A stretch of 64,000 nt of DNA from Arsenophonus sp048493715 (GCA_048493715.1 JBGDCZ010000012.1:1-64000), one strand, 5' to 3'. Shown: positions 9,038-18,646, counted from the stretch's first letter. A program made the numbers and translations. The notes: generated from the sequence alone by a model not told the origin.

Positions 9038-9262
9038 TAACGCGATACTCCTTAAAGATGTTATGATTTTTATTGGCTAATAAAACTAATCATAAACATT
9101 ATATCGATAATTATCGACACTTTAATACCTCAAAATAATATGAAATCATTAGCAATAACTTTTCCTGCTTTCACTTATGCCCTTTAAACAGGTATAGTGA
9201 CTGCTGTACTGTGAATTTATTTCTATGAAAATAAATGTTGTTTTGTTAATGAAGGAGTCACC

Positions 9263-9667
9263 ATGACTTGGGAATATGCACTAATCGGTCTGATTGTAGG
9301 TTTTATTATTGGTGCACTTGTGGTTCGCTTCGGCAATACCAAGCTACGTAACCAACAAGCATTACAAGCTGAACTTGAAAAGAAAAACCATGAATTAGAA
9401 GAATATCGTAAAGAATTGGTCAGCCATTTTGCTCGTAGTGCAGAGTTACTCGATAATATGGCTCAAGATTATCGTAAACTCTATCAGCATATGGCTAAAA
9501 GTTCTCATGAGCTCATGCCTGATATGCCAATACAAAACAACCCTTTTAACTATCGTTTGACTGAATCAGAAGCAGATAATGATAAAATTCCGGTTAATTT
9601 ACCACCCAAAGATTACTCTGAAGGTTCTTCAGGCTTATTTCGCTCGATAAAAGAGAAAAAAAGGTAA
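9263..9667 (+). CDS. zapG: Z-ring associated inner-membrane protein ZapG (YhcB, DUF1043)
   Basis: The 134-residue protein has one N-terminal membrane helix (YALIGLIVGFIIGALVVRF, about 4-22). A charged coiled coil follows (about 25-75, LEKKNHELEEYRKEL and FARSAELLDNMAQDYRKLYQH), then a disordered C-terminus. This is the YhcB/ZapG architecture, linked to cell division and envelope biogenesis. The start codon has AAGGAG upstream. It is divergent from zapE and followed by degQ, as in E. coli. Confidence 0.95.
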   Translation: MTWEYALIGLIVGFIIGALVVRFGNTKLRNQQALQAELEKKNHELEEYRKELVSHFARSAELLDNMAQDYRKLYQHMAKSSHELMPDMPIQNNPFNYRLTESEADNDKIPVNLPPKDYSEGSSGLFRSIKEKKR

Positions 9668-9903
9668 ATTAGGTTACCTGGTATTAATAAAATTGCATTT
9701 TGACCTAATTTTGTTGGTAGCGAATCAACCTGCCAAGACCAATTTGTTATAAAAAATTAATATCATGTAAATACATGTAAAAAAACGATTACCACTATCT
9801 GTTGGCTGAACCTTTTTACATAATTTACAGTCTTAGCCCTGCTAAGGTCTTTTCCATCCAGGAAGCAAATTACCTTAAAAGAATATGTAAGAGAATTGAA
9901 TTC

Positions 9904-11325
9904 ATGATGAAAAAAGAAAAACATTTTTTAAGTATATTAGCTATGAGTCTCAGTCTTTCACTCATAGGTATACCTGCAGCAAGTTATTCTGCATCAATGC
10001 CACCAGTCACTTTATCATCTGGTCAAGAATTACCTAGCCTAGCTCCGATGCTAGAAAAAGTACTCCCTGCCGTAGTCACTATTCGTGTATCTGGAACACA
10101 GGTTCAAAATCAACAGTTACCCGAAGAATTTAAATTCTTTTTTGGGCCCAATTTTCCTTCACAGCAACAAAGTATTCGCCCTTTTGAAGGATTAGGTTCT
10201 GGTGTTATTATTGATGCCGAAAAAGGTTATATCTTAACGAATAACCATGTTATTGATAATGCTAATATTATTCAAATCCAACTTAATGATGGAGGAGAAA
10301 TTGACGTTAAACTTGTCGGACGCGATTCCCAAACAGATATCGCTCTATTACAAATCAAAGATTCAAGTACCGCAAACCTCAAAAAACTCAACTTGACAGC
10401 CATTAAGATTGCAGACTCCGATAAACTACGTGTTGGCGACTTTGCTATTGCGGTAGGTAATCCTTTTGGATTAGGTCAAACGGCGACATCAGGAATTATT
10501 TCTGCATTGGGTCGTAGTGGTTTAAACGTAGAAGGTCTAGAAAATTTTATTCAAACAGACGCTTCTATTAATAGAGGTAACTCCGGTGGTGCATTAGTCA
10601 ATCTCAACGGTGAACTAATTGGTATTAATACTGCTATCTTAGCACCTGGCGGGGGTAATATTGGTATCGGTTTTGCTATTCCGTCCAATATGGCCAAATC
10701 TCTTAGCGATCAAATTATCAAACACGGTAAAGTAAAACGAGGATTGCTAGGTATCAAAGGCACTGAAATGACCTCTGATGTAGCAAAAGCATTGAATATT
10801 GATGCACAAAAAGGCGCATTTGTCAGTGAAGTAACCCCAAATTCTGCAGCAGCTAAAGCAGGCATTCAACCAGGTGATGTCTTGATTGCAATTAATGGTA
10901 AATATATTAATAGCTTCGCTGAGTTAAGAGCTAAAATTGGCACCAGTGAAATCGGTAAAAAGATCACAATCGGGCTATTACGTAAAGGCAAGCCGATGGA
11001 GGTGAGCGTTACCTTAGAAGATAGTGATTCCAGCGGTACAAAAGCCGAAGTGCTAACCACCTCACTAATGGGCGCCACTTTAAGCAATAGTACAATTAAA
11101 GGCACTAAAGGCGTCAAAGTCGATAGTGTCTCATCTAATTCACCTGCAGCCATGCTTGGTCTGGCAAAAGGTGATCTTATTATTAGTGCCAACGAACAAC
11201 GGATAGAGAATATTAATCAACTTCGTAAAATTATTGAAACTAAACCTATCACTTTAGCATTAAATATTTTACGCGGTGATCAAAATATCTACTTATTACT
11301 GCGTGGTAATAATATATTCAATTGA
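9904..11325 (+). CDS. degQ: Periplasmic serine endoprotease DegQ
   Basis: HtrA-family protease for misfolded periplasmic proteins. The ATG at 9904 (MMKKEKHF) is preferred over upstream in-frame codons because it gives a normal signal peptide ending near ASYSAS and has AAGAGAA upstream. The catalytic triad is visible as His115 (NNHVID), Asp145 (QTDIALL) and Ser227 (GNSGGAL). Two PDZ domains follow (about 275-365 and 385-465), the first containing GLLGIKGTEM. At 473 residues the size is like E. coli DegQ (455) with a modest extension in the linker. degS lies immediately downstream. DegP may be elsewhere. Confidence 0.97.
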   Translation: MMKKEKHFLSILAMSLSLSLIGIPAASYSASMPPVTLSSGQELPSLAPMLEKVLPAVVTIRVSGTQVQNQQLPEEFKFFFGPNFPSQQQSIRPFEGLGSGVIIDAEKGYILTNNHVIDNANIIQIQLNDGGEIDVKLVGRDSQTDIALLQIKDSSTANLKKLNLTAIKIADSDKLRVGDFAIAVGNPFGLGQTATSGIISALGRSGLNVEGLENFIQTDASINRGNSGGALVNLNGELIGINTAILAPGGGNIGIGFAIPSNMAKSLSDQIIKHGKVKRGLLGIKGTEMTSDVAKALNIDAQKGAFVSEVTPNSAAAKAGIQPGDVLIAINGKYINSFAELRAKIGTSEIGKKITIGLLRKGKPMEVSVTLEDSDSSGTKAEVLTTSLMGATLSNSTIKGTKGVKVDSVSSNSPAAMLGLAKGDLIISANEQRIENINQLRKIIETKPITLALNILRGDQNIYLLLRGNNIFN

Positions 11326-11335
11326 TCATTCAACA

Positions 11336-11364
11336 AACAGGTACTGTGAACTACCGTACCTGTT
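11336..11364 (+). terminator. Hairpin between degQ and degS
   Basis: AACAGGTAC (11336-11344) and GTACCTGTT (11356-11364) form a perfect nine-pair stem with an 11-base loop. The following sequence GGTATTTATG is only weakly T-rich, so this may be an attenuator or mRNA-stabilising hairpin rather than a full terminator. Confidence 0.6.
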
Positions 11365-11424
11365 GGTATTTATGATATCCTGCCATTTTATTATCTAGTT
11401 ATCGCTTACTACAGAATACTAACT

Positions 11425-12486
11425 ATGTTCATCAAGCTTTTCCGTGCCGTTATTATAGGGCTTGTTATCGCTGCTATTTTGCTAATGGCTATTCCGTCTA
11501 TACGCCCAAAAGGACTCACTGAATTACTTGACGGCAAAAAAGATGATCAACCCATTAGTTTTAGTAAAGCGGTACGTAGAGCAGCTCCAGCAGTTGTTTA
11601 TGTCTATAGCAGTGGGACTGGTAGCTTTTCCCAAAATGGACGTGAATTAACCGCATTAGGCTCTGGTGTCATTATGAGTAGTAACGGTTATATTATAACA
11701 AACAGACATGTCGTTAATAATGCCGATCAAATTCAGATTGCACTGCCGGATGGGTTAATTTTTGACGCGTTAATTGTTGGCTCAGATAGCCTAACAGACC
11801 TTGCTATTTTGAAAATAGAGGTAGAAAATTTGCCTGTGATACCGATTAACCCACAGCGTAAAGCGCATGTTGGCGATATCGTGTTAGCTATCGGTAACCC
11901 CTATAATCTAGGACAAACGGTAACACAAGGCATTATTAGCGCCACAGGACGTGTAGGACTCAGTCCCACCCGCCGACAAAATTTTCTCCAAACAGATGCT
12001 TCTATTAACCATGGAAATTCAGGCGGAGCACTAATTAATACTGAAGGTGAATTAATGGGAATTAATACTCTTTCTTTTGATCATTCAGAAAACGGTTTTA
12101 CCCCTGAAGGACTGGGTTTTGCTATTCCAATTGAATTAGCAACTAAAATCATGGAAAAACTTATTCGTGATGGGCGAGTGATACGTGGCTTTATTGGTAT
12201 CACTGCTAGGAACTTACCCCGTATTCGCTCTAACAATAACGATATTAATCAAATAAAAGGTCTACGTATTTTTCAGGTTACCCCAAATGGTCCAGCAGAA
12301 AATGCTGGTATTCAAGTCGGTGACATCATCATTTCAGTTAATGGTCAACCGGTTACCTCTGCAGCTGAAACAATGGATCAAGTTGCTGAAATTAGCCCTG
12401 GAAGTATCGTCCCTGTTGTATTATTACGTAATAACAACACCATGACAGTCAATGTTAAAATTGAAGAGTATCATGAAGATAAATGA
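11425..12486 (+). CDS. degS: Inner-membrane sigma-E stress protease DegS
   Basis: DegS cleaves the periplasmic domain of RseA on sensing misfolded outer-membrane proteins, releasing sigma-E. The 353-residue protein (355 in E. coli) has an N-terminal membrane anchor (about 4-25) instead of a cleaved signal. The protease domain has His95 (NRHVV), Asp125 (LTDLAIL) and Ser199 (GNSGGAL), and there is a single PDZ domain (about 255-345, GIQVGDIIISVNG). All catalytic residues are intact. In E. coli mdh and argR follow degS; here murA is the convergent neighbour, so the junction is rearranged or deleted. Confidence 0.98.
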   Translation: MFIKLFRAVIIGLVIAAILLMAIPSIRPKGLTELLDGKKDDQPISFSKAVRRAAPAVVYVYSSGTGSFSQNGRELTALGSGVIMSSNGYIITNRHVVNNADQIQIALPDGLIFDALIVGSDSLTDLAILKIEVENLPVIPINPQRKAHVGDIVLAIGNPYNLGQTVTQGIISATGRVGLSPTRRQNFLQTDASINHGNSGGALINTEGELMGINTLSFDHSENGFTPEGLGFAIPIELATKIMEKLIRDGRVIRGFIGITARNLPRIRSNNNDINQIKGLRIFQVTPNGPAENAGIQVGDIIISVNGQPVTSAAETMDQVAEISPGSIVPVVLLRNNNTMTVNVKIEEYHEDK

Positions 12487-12503
12487 CTACTACATTAAGT
12501 AAG

Positions 12504-12534
12504 AATCAGCAGTCTATCTAAGCTACTGATTTTT
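12504..12534 (+). terminator. Terminator after degS (degS/murA convergent)
   Basis: AATCAGCAG (12504-12512) pairs with CTACTGATT (12523-12531) with one mismatch and is followed by T5 on the plus strand. It lies between the convergent degS and murA stop codons. Confidence 0.65.
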
Positions 12535-12552
12535 ACGTTGGCAAATAGTAAG

Positions 12553-13818
12553 TTATTTTTTATTTGATGTGATACGCTCTATATTTGCGCCTAAACTACG
12601 TAGTTTCTCTTCTATGTTCTCATATCCCCTATCAATATGATAAATCCGATCAACAATTGTTTTCCCTTTTGCAATGCAACCGGCAAGCACTAAACTAGCA
12701 GAAGCCCGCAAATCCGTTGCCATGACTTGAGCACCCATAAGTTGTTTAATACCATGACAAACAGCTGTATTGCCTTCTATTTCCGCATGGGCTCCCATAC
12801 GAATTAACTCTGGGATATGCATAAAACGATTTTCAAAAATAGTTTCGGTTATTGTACTAACGCCTTCAGCTACTAAATTAAGTAAACTAAATTGTGCCTG
12901 CATATCGGTTGGAAAACCAGGATGAGGCTCTGTTCTGATAGTCACCGCTTTTGGCCGCTTACTCTGCATATCCAGCTGGATCCAATCCTCTTCTATTTCA
13001 ATCTCTGCACCAGCTTCACGTAATTTAGCTAATACCGCATCCAATGTAGCCGGTCTAGTATTGCGGCAAGTCACTTTTCCGCCTGAGATCGCAGCTGCTA
13101 CAAGAAAAGTTCCCGTTTCAATGCGATCAGGTAAAATTCGATAAGTTCCACCCCCTAAGCACGCTACCCCTTCAACAACAATGCTGTCTGTACCGGCTCC
13201 GCTGATCTTTGCTCCTAATGAATTTAAAAAATTAGCCGTGTCTTCAACTTCAGGTTCACGCGCGGCGTTTTCAATAACTGTTTTTCCCTCAGCTAGGGTT
13301 GCGGCTGTCATAATAGACACTGTTGCGCCTACACTGACCTTATCCATAACAATATTAGTACCTTGCAAACGACCATCAACAGAAGCTTTCACATAACCTT
13401 CTTCTAAGATGATTTTAGCACCAAGTTGCTCAAGTCCAGCAATATGTAAATCAACTGGACGTGCACCAATAGCACATCCTCCCGGTAATGACACCTGCCC
13501 TTGACCGAAACGGGCAACTAATGGCGCCAAAGCCCAAATAGATGCACGCATCGTCTTAACTAATTCATAAGGAGCACAAAATTTATTAACCCTTCGTGCA
13601 TCGACAAAAATAGCGCCATTACGCTCAACTTTTGTACCTAACTGATTAAGTAATTCAATTGTTGTATCAATGTCTTTTAACTTCGGAACATTTTGTAATT
13701 CAACCGGCTCTTCAGCTAATAACGACGCAAACAATATCGGTAATGCCGCATTTTTGGCACCAGAAATCGAGACCTCACCCATCAAACGAGTTGGCCCTTT
13801 TAATTGAAACTTGTCCAT
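12553..13818 (-). CDS. murA: UDP-N-acetylglucosamine 1-carboxyvinyltransferase MurA
   Basis: MurA catalyses the first committed step of peptidoglycan synthesis, adding enolpyruvate from PEP to UDP-GlcNAc in the cytoplasm. The 421-residue protein (419 in E. coli) has SGAKNAALPILFA near the N-terminus. The active-site loop Cys is in LPGGCAIGARPVDLH (about 116, the fosfomycin target) and the conserved Arg/Asp region is in GFPTDMQAQF. The ATG at 13818 is preferred over a TTG one codon upstream. ibaG lies 54 bases upstream on the same strand, as in E. coli. Confidence 0.99.
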   Translation of the reverse strand: MDKFQLKGPTRLMGEVSISGAKNAALPILFASLLAEEPVELQNVPKLKDIDTTIELLNQLGTKVERNGAIFVDARRVNKFCAPYELVKTMRASIWALAPLVARFGQGQVSLPGGCAIGARPVDLHIAGLEQLGAKIILEEGYVKASVDGRLQGTNIVMDKVSVGATVSIMTAATLAEGKTVIENAAREPEVEDTANFLNSLGAKISGAGTDSIVVEGVACLGGGTYRILPDRIETGTFLVAAAISGGKVTCRNTRPATLDAVLAKLREAGAEIEIEEDWIQLDMQSKRPKAVTIRTEPHPGFPTDMQAQFSLLNLVAEGVSTITETIFENRFMHIPELIRMGAHAEIEGNTAVCHGIKQLMGAQVMATDLRASASLVLAGCIAKGKTIVDRIYHIDRGYENIEEKLRSLGANIERITSNKK

Positions 13819-13872
13819 CAAGAAACTCTCTATGAGTAATATTCAATATACTATTAACGCAAAAACATCATT

Positions 13873-14127
13873 TTAAAAACCATTAAGCTTACGATCTCTT
13901 GTCCATTCTGCCGGAGTATAAGCTTTAATTGACAATGCATGGATCCGATTATCCGCAATATATTCCATTAACGGCACATAAATCACTTGCTGCTGCTTAA
14001 CCCGACTCATGCCATTAAACATTTCATCAACAGCAATAATTTGAAAATGGCTACCATCGCCTTTTACAATCACTTGATCAAGCTTCAATTGATCCATTAA
14101 TACTTGCTTTATTTCATCTGTATCCAT
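13873..14127 (-). CDS. ibaG: BolA-family protein IbaG
   Basis: The 84-residue BolA/IbaG protein is implicated in acid stress and in iron-sulfur trafficking with monothiol glutaredoxins. It carries the BolA signature GDGSHFQIIAV with the conserved His, then GMSRVKQQQVIY and IHALSIKAYTPAEW. The start MDTDEIKQVLM at 14127 matches the family; an in-frame ATG seven codons upstream would add unusual hydrophobic residues. It sits between mlaB and murA, the normal order. Confidence 0.96.
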   Translation of the reverse strand: MDTDEIKQVLMDQLKLDQVIVKGDGSHFQIIAVDEMFNGMSRVKQQQVIYVPLMEYIADNRIHALSIKAYTPAEWTRDRKLNGF

Positions 14128-14275
14128 AATTAAACTCAATTCTAACATTAAATGACATGCATCTATCCTAATCGATCTATTACCCAGTGCAAATCAAAGA
14201 AACCGCCTTGGCATAATAAAATCCGCAAGAGCGACTGCTTTTTATATAAACTATTTTTAAAAACTTATGACCAAA

Positions 14276-14551
14276 CTAGTTCATAAAATCCTCAAGTTTA
14301 TAAAGCCTGATAAGCGTTTTGAAACGCTCACTAATACCTTCAAACACCAATTTATTGTCTGACTGCCGTTCTGACTTTAACCTGACAAACATAGCCAGTC
14401 CGGTAGAATCGATATGAGATAACTGGGAAACATTAATAGAGTTAATACCCTTCAGCAGCTGATTTCTCTGTTGCCAAAAAACGGGCAAAGTATTTCGATT
14501 AAGCTCACCGATTAAAATCAACGATTGACCGTTCTGCTGCCAAGTTAACAT
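14276..14551 (-). CDS. mlaB: STAS-domain protein MlaB of the Mla lipid transporter
   Basis: The 91-residue STAS domain protein is slightly shorter than E. coli MlaB (97). It contains the expected beta-alpha pattern and the NVSQLSHIDSTGLAMFVRL segment, where the Asp-Ser/Thr pair corresponds to the conserved STAS motif. MlaB binds the MlaF ATPase and is needed for assembly and activity of the MlaFEDB complex in the inner membrane. Last gene of mlaFEDCB, five bases after mlaC. Confidence 0.93.
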   Translation of the reverse strand: MLTWQQNGQSLILIGELNRNTLPVFWQQRNQLLKGINSINVSQLSHIDSTGLAMFVRLKSERQSDNKLVFEGISERFKTLIRLYKLEDFMN

Positions 14552-14556
14552 AGGTA

Positions 14557-15189
14557 TTATGGTTTTTTACTTTCCAGGTTAATAGGATTTTTTGCGCTAT
14601 TGAGCAATTCTTGTGTCAAGCCGTCAATACCTTTAGTTCGTAAAATATTAGCCCATTCATTTTGTTTAGTAGTAATTAAACTAACACCTTCAGTGATCAT
14701 ATCATAAGCTTGCCAATAGCCTGTCTTACTGTTTTTACGCCATTGGAAATCCAAACGAACTGGTGGCCGTCCCTGTGGTTCGGTAATAGTAACGCGAATA
14801 GCAACCACGTTTCTATCTCCTAACGGTTGTTCTGGCGCAATCTGATATTGTTGACCATGATACATTGCCAAAGCTTGCCCATAAGCCTGCTCCAAATAGG
14901 CTTCAATCGCGCGAAAATATACATCTCGTTGCGCAGGCGTTGCACTACTATAATAAGAACCTAATACTAACGCGCCTGCATACTTAACCTGGACATAAGG
15001 CATAAGCTCTTCACGAACAACTGTACGTAAATAATCCGGAGTTTGACGGATCATAAGTTGCTCGTTTTTTAAGCGCATGAAGGTTTTGGCAGCAGCTTCA
15101 TCCATCAATTTATATGGGTTAGTTTGATCTATCGCCATCGCAAACGGTGCTACCACTAACAAAGCCATTATTAAGAAACGTTTAACCAT
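14557..15189 (-). CDS. mlaC: Periplasmic phospholipid-binding protein MlaC
   Basis: The 210-residue protein has an N-terminal signal peptide (RFLIMALLVVAPFAMA, cleavage near residue 19). MlaC shuttles phospholipids between the outer-membrane MlaA-OmpC complex and inner-membrane MlaFEDB. NTF2-like fold segments are present (TPAQRDVYFRAIEAYLEQAYGQAL region; DFQWRKNSKTGYWQAYDMITEGVS region). The length equals E. coli MlaC (211). It lies between mlaD and mlaB in the mla operon. Confidence 0.96.
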   Translation of the reverse strand: MVKRFLIMALLVVAPFAMAIDQTNPYKLMDEAAAKTFMRLKNEQLMIRQTPDYLRTVVREELMPYVQVKYAGALVLGSYYSSATPAQRDVYFRAIEAYLEQAYGQALAMYHGQQYQIAPEQPLGDRNVVAIRVTITEPQGRPPVRLDFQWRKNSKTGYWQAYDMITEGVSLITTKQNEWANILRTKGIDGLTQELLNSAKNPINLESKKP

Positions 15190-15218
15190 AAAATAGGTTC
15201 CTTTTTTAACATATTAGA

Positions 15219-15758
15219 TTACTCGTCATGGTGTCGTGGAAGATTTTGGTTATTACCTGAAACTGAGCTCCCTCTATCTGAACGATTAGGATCTCCACTA
15301 CGATATAAAAATTGGCCAATTAAATCTTCCAATATTATGGCCGGTTTAGTATCTTCAATGCGCCCACCGTCCTTAAGAAAGGTAACGCCCATATCTGGAT
15401 CATAAAAACCCACATTAAGTGCTAAAAACTGCTCACCTAATAGGCCAGCGGTAAGTATAGACAACGAACTATTATCAGGAATGTTGTCATACTGACTGAA
15501 AATCGCCAAGGTTACCCGTGGCGTATAAGTTTTCTTGTCCAACATAATATCGACTATTCGACCAACCACTACTCCACCTATCTTTACTGGAGAGTTTACT
15601 TTCAACCCACCCACATTGGTAAAAAAAGCAGTAACTTTATAAGTTGGTTGATTACCAAATGATTTAATATCTGCAACTTTCAAACATAAAAAAATAATCG
15701 CAGCCAATGCAATCAAAACAAATAGACCAACTAGAATTTCATTTTTCTTACTTTGCAT
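15219..15758 (-). CDS. mlaD: MCE-domain protein MlaD
   Basis: The 179-residue protein has a single N-terminal membrane helix (about 7-26, EILVGLFVLIALAAIIFLC) and one MCE domain (about 39-115, FTNVGGLKVNSPVKIGGVVVGRI). The hexameric MlaD ring in the periplasm forms the lipid channel of MlaFEDB. The C-terminus is slightly shorter than in E. coli (183). It starts four bases downstream of mlaE, consistent with translational coupling. Confidence 0.97.
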   Translation of the reverse strand: MQSKKNEILVGLFVLIALAAIIFLCLKVADIKSFGNQPTYKVTAFFTNVGGLKVNSPVKIGGVVVGRIVDIMLDKKTYTPRVTLAIFSQYDNIPDNSSLSILTAGLLGEQFLALNVGFYDPDMGVTFLKDGGRIEDTKPAIILEDLIGQFLYRSGDPNRSDRGSSVSGNNQNLPRHHDE

Positions 15759-15761
15759 GAA

Positions 15762-16547
15762 CTAATTCCCAAACATCAGTGCAGTAAGCACAAAATCTAA
15801 ACCCAACACAGCTAATGACGAATGAACAACAGTTCTGGTCGTTGCACGACTGATCCCTTCAGATGTTGGGACGGCATCATAACCATTAAATAACGCGATC
15901 CAGCTGACGGTAAAAGCAAATACCACACTTTTAATAAAACAATTGAGAATATCATTTTTCCATTCAACAGCAGATTGCATGGATGACCAAAAAAAGCCTT
16001 CATCAATTCCTTTCCAATCGACGCCAACTAGCGCACCACCTAAGATGCCCACAGCGACAAAAATTAATGCCAATAATGGCATACTAATTAACCCGGCCCA
16101 AAAACGTGGTGCAATCACTCGACGTAGTGGATCAACCGCCATCATTTCCAAACTAGAGATCTGCTCAGTGGCTTTCATTAATCCTATTTCTGCCGTTAAT
16201 GCAGAGCCCGCTCTGCCAGCAAACAAAAGCGCAGTCACTACCGGCCCTAATTCCCTTAATAAAGAAAGGGCTACCATCATGCCAAGACTAGATTCTGCAC
16301 TAAACATGGTCAAGACTAAATATCCTTGCAATCCAAGTACCATGCCAATGAATAATCCCGATACAGCAATAATTAATAAAGATAAGACTCCTACATTGTA
16401 GAACTGCTTTATTAATAGTAGCCACTGTTTGGCAATCTCAGGCTTGCCAAATAAAGTCCGAAATAACAAATATCCTGAGCGGCCAAATGTCACAACCACA
16501 GCCAATGAACGATGGCCTAATGCGGCTAATGTATCAATTAGTATCAT
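15762..16547 (-). CDS. mlaE: Mla transporter permease MlaE
   Basis: The 261-residue MlaE/YrbE family permease has five to six hydrophobic segments. The conserved LRELGPVVTALLFAGRAGSALTAE-type region is near residues 95-120, with EQISSLEMMAVDP after it. It forms the membrane core of the ABC phospholipid transporter with MlaF. The length equals the family. mlaF ends four bases before its start region, keeping the operon tightly packed. Confidence 0.97.
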   Translation of the reverse strand: MILIDTLAALGHRSLAVVVTFGRSGYLLFRTLFGKPEIAKQWLLLIKQFYNVGVLSLLIIAVSGLFIGMVLGLQGYLVLTMFSAESSLGMMVALSLLRELGPVVTALLFAGRAGSALTAEIGLMKATEQISSLEMMAVDPLRRVIAPRFWAGLISMPLLALIFVAVGILGGALVGVDWKGIDEGFFWSSMQSAVEWKNDILNCFIKSVVFAFTVSWIALFNGYDAVPTSEGISRATTRTVVHSSLAVLGLDFVLTALMFGN

Positions 16548-16551
16548 CCGA

Positions 16552-17355
16552 TTACCCTAATAAATCTGCAGCATAACTTCCTGCCGGAAACTTAAATGCT
16601 ACTGGACCATCTGCCATACCATCGAGAAATTGCCTAACCCGCGCATCCTTATTTTGCTGCAATTCTTTCGCTGTACCTTCAGCAATAACATGTTGCTCGG
16701 CAACGATATAAGCTTTATCCGCTATACTCAACACTTCCGGAACATCATGTGAAACAATAACACAAGTAATACCTAATGCATGATTAAGTTCATCAATAAG
16801 TTTAACCAAAACCCCCATGGTTATCGGATCTTGCCCAACAAAAGGCTCATCAAATAAAATTAATTGCGGATCAAGTGCAATGGCACGTGCTAATGCTGCC
16901 CGTCGTGCCATGCCGCCCGATAATTCAGCTGACATAAGATTGGCTGCCCCGCGCAATCCTACGGCTTCCAGTTTCATCATAACTACCGTGCGAATAATCT
17001 CTTCAGCTAAAACAGTATGTTCACGTAAAGGAAATGCAACATTATCAAACACATTCATATCAGTAAATAATGCACCAGACTGAAATAACATACTCATTTT
17101 TTTACGGGCAGCATAAAGCTCAGAGCGCGCTAAGGTTGGAATATTAACACCATCAAACCAAATTTCTCCCTTATAGGGCTGTAATTGTCCACCAATCAAG
17201 CGCAACAAAGTAGTTTTTCCAATACCTGATGGCCCCATAATTGCCGTAATTTTTCCCCTGGGTATAGTCAAGCTCATATTGTTGAAAATAGGCCGACTAC
17301 CTCTAATAAAAGACATATATTTGATTTCTATGATATTATCTACAGACTTCTTCAT
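16552..17355 (-). CDS. mlaF: Mla transporter ATP-binding protein MlaF
   Basis: ABC ATPase of 267 residues. Walker A GPSGIGKTTLLR is near residue 42, the signature is ELSGGMARRAALARAI (about 144), Walker B is LILFDEPFVGQDP (about 165) and the switch His is in CVIVSHDVPEV. It energises phospholipid transport with MlaEDB. First gene of the mlaFEDCB operon, divergent from kdsD. Confidence 0.98.
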   Translation of the reverse strand: MKKSVDNIIEIKYMSFIRGSRPIFNNMSLTIPRGKITAIMGPSGIGKTTLLRLIGGQLQPYKGEIWFDGVNIPTLARSELYAARKKMSMLFQSGALFTDMNVFDNVAFPLREHTVLAEEIIRTVVMMKLEAVGLRGAANLMSAELSGGMARRAALARAIALDPQLILFDEPFVGQDPITMGVLVKLIDELNHALGITCVIVSHDVPEVLSIADKAYIVAEQHVIAEGTAKELQQNKDARVRQFLDGMADGPVAFKFPAGSYAADLLG

Positions 17356-17659
17356 GACGATAATAGCCTTTTTGTCTAATTATCATTAAAGTATTTTTAT
17401 TTGAGTATGGAACATATTACCTAAAAACTACCATATATTCGCTATCAATAATTATGGTCAATTTTACTTTTGTTCATTACATCGTCACAATAAACAAATT
17501 CTCAAATGTCATCATAATGAAAAATGCTATTTTTTTAATAATACATTGTACTGATAATATCAGTAGGCCTTAATATAAACTGAGTACTATAAAAACGATC
17601 CTTACTAATGAACCATTAATCCATATAATTAAACTACTTATTTCAATTGGGAAATAAAA
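17356..17659. other. Divergent spacer mlaF/kdsD; yrbG absent
   Basis: 304 bases of AT-rich DNA between divergent operons. In E. coli yrbG lies here, in front of kdsD; no recognisable remnant of it remains. Promoters for both operons are expected, but none could be assigned with confidence. Confidence 0.6.
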
Positions 17660-18628
17660 ATGTCTGAAATTGATTTTCAAAAAACAGCTAAGAAAGTATT
17701 GGATATTGAGCGCAGTGGGCTTGCCAATCTGGAACAATATATCAATGATGATTTTACCCAAGCTTGTGAAATTATTTTTCATTGTGCTGGTAAAGTCGTC
17801 GTTATGGGTATGGGGAAATCAGGTCATATTAGCCGTAAAATTGCTGCCACGTTGGCTAGTACAGGAACTCCGGCATTTTTTGTCCACCCAGGAGAAGCAA
17901 GTCATGGTGACTTAGGCATGATTAGCCATCATGATATTGTGCTAGCTATTTCTAACTCCGGTGAATCAGATGAAATATTAGCACTCATTCCGGTGTTGAA
18001 ACGCAAACATATCCGTTTAATTTGTATGACAAAAAACCATTCTAGTAGTATGGGTAAAGTAGCTGACATCCATCTTTGCATCAAAGTACCACGGGAAGCT
18101 TGTCCATTAGGTCTGGCACCAACAACGAGCACAACAGCGATGCTAGTCATGGGCGATGCTATTGCTGTCGCGTTACTGGAAGCTCGTGGCTTTACCGCTG
18201 AAGACTTCGCTCTTTCTCATCCAGGTGGCACCTTAGGACGCAAACTTTTACTAAGAGTCAGTGACTTAATGCACACAGGAAAAGATATCCCGGTTGTAAC
18301 TAAGCATGCAACCTTACAGCAAGCATTAGTAGAAATTACCCATAAAAAACTCGGCATGGTTGTGATTTGTGATGAAGAAATGCAAATTGAAGGTATTTTC
18401 ACCGATGGTGACCTACGGCGCGTCTTTGCAACAGATATCGATTTAAATAGTGCCAAAATCACCGATGTAATGACAGCTGGCGGTATTAGGATAAAACCCG
18501 ATATGTTCGCTATTGACGCATTAAATTTAATGCAACAACACCATATTACTTCATTACTGGTGGCTAAAGCAGATACACTTATCGGTGTTATTCATCTGCA
18601 TGATCTTTTGCAAGCTGGTATCATCTAA
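17660..18628 (+). CDS. kdsD: D-arabinose 5-phosphate isomerase KdsD
   Basis: Converts ribulose 5-phosphate to arabinose 5-phosphate, the first step of Kdo synthesis for LPS. The 322-residue protein (328 in E. coli) has an N-terminal SIS domain (VVVMGMGKSGHISRKIAATLAS near 45; SNSGESDEILAL near 97) and two C-terminal CBS domains (about 205-320). The catalytic His region HPGEASHGDLGMI is present. First gene of the kdsD-kdsC-lptCAB-rpoN cluster. Confidence 0.98.
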   Translation: MSEIDFQKTAKKVLDIERSGLANLEQYINDDFTQACEIIFHCAGKVVVMGMGKSGHISRKIAATLASTGTPAFFVHPGEASHGDLGMISHHDIVLAISNSGESDEILALIPVLKRKHIRLICMTKNHSSSMGKVADIHLCIKVPREACPLGLAPTTSTTAMLVMGDAIAVALLEARGFTAEDFALSHPGGTLGRKLLLRVSDLMHTGKDIPVVTKHATLQQALVEITHKKLGMVVICDEEMQIEGIFTDGDLRRVFATDIDLNSAKITDVMTAGGIRIKPDMFAIDALNLMQQHHITSLLVAKADTLIGVIHLHDLLQAGII

Positions 18629-18646
18629 AACCACTGGAAATAATAC

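Noticed and set aside
9802..9903. 34-codon N-terminal extension of degQ
   Set aside because: It would place hydrophilic residues in front of a normal signal peptide; ATG at 9904 has a ribosome-binding site and fits the family.
15943..16401. 152-codon open frame antisense to mlaE
   Set aside because: Shadow of a well-supported membrane permease gene; composition is that of complemented mlaE codons.
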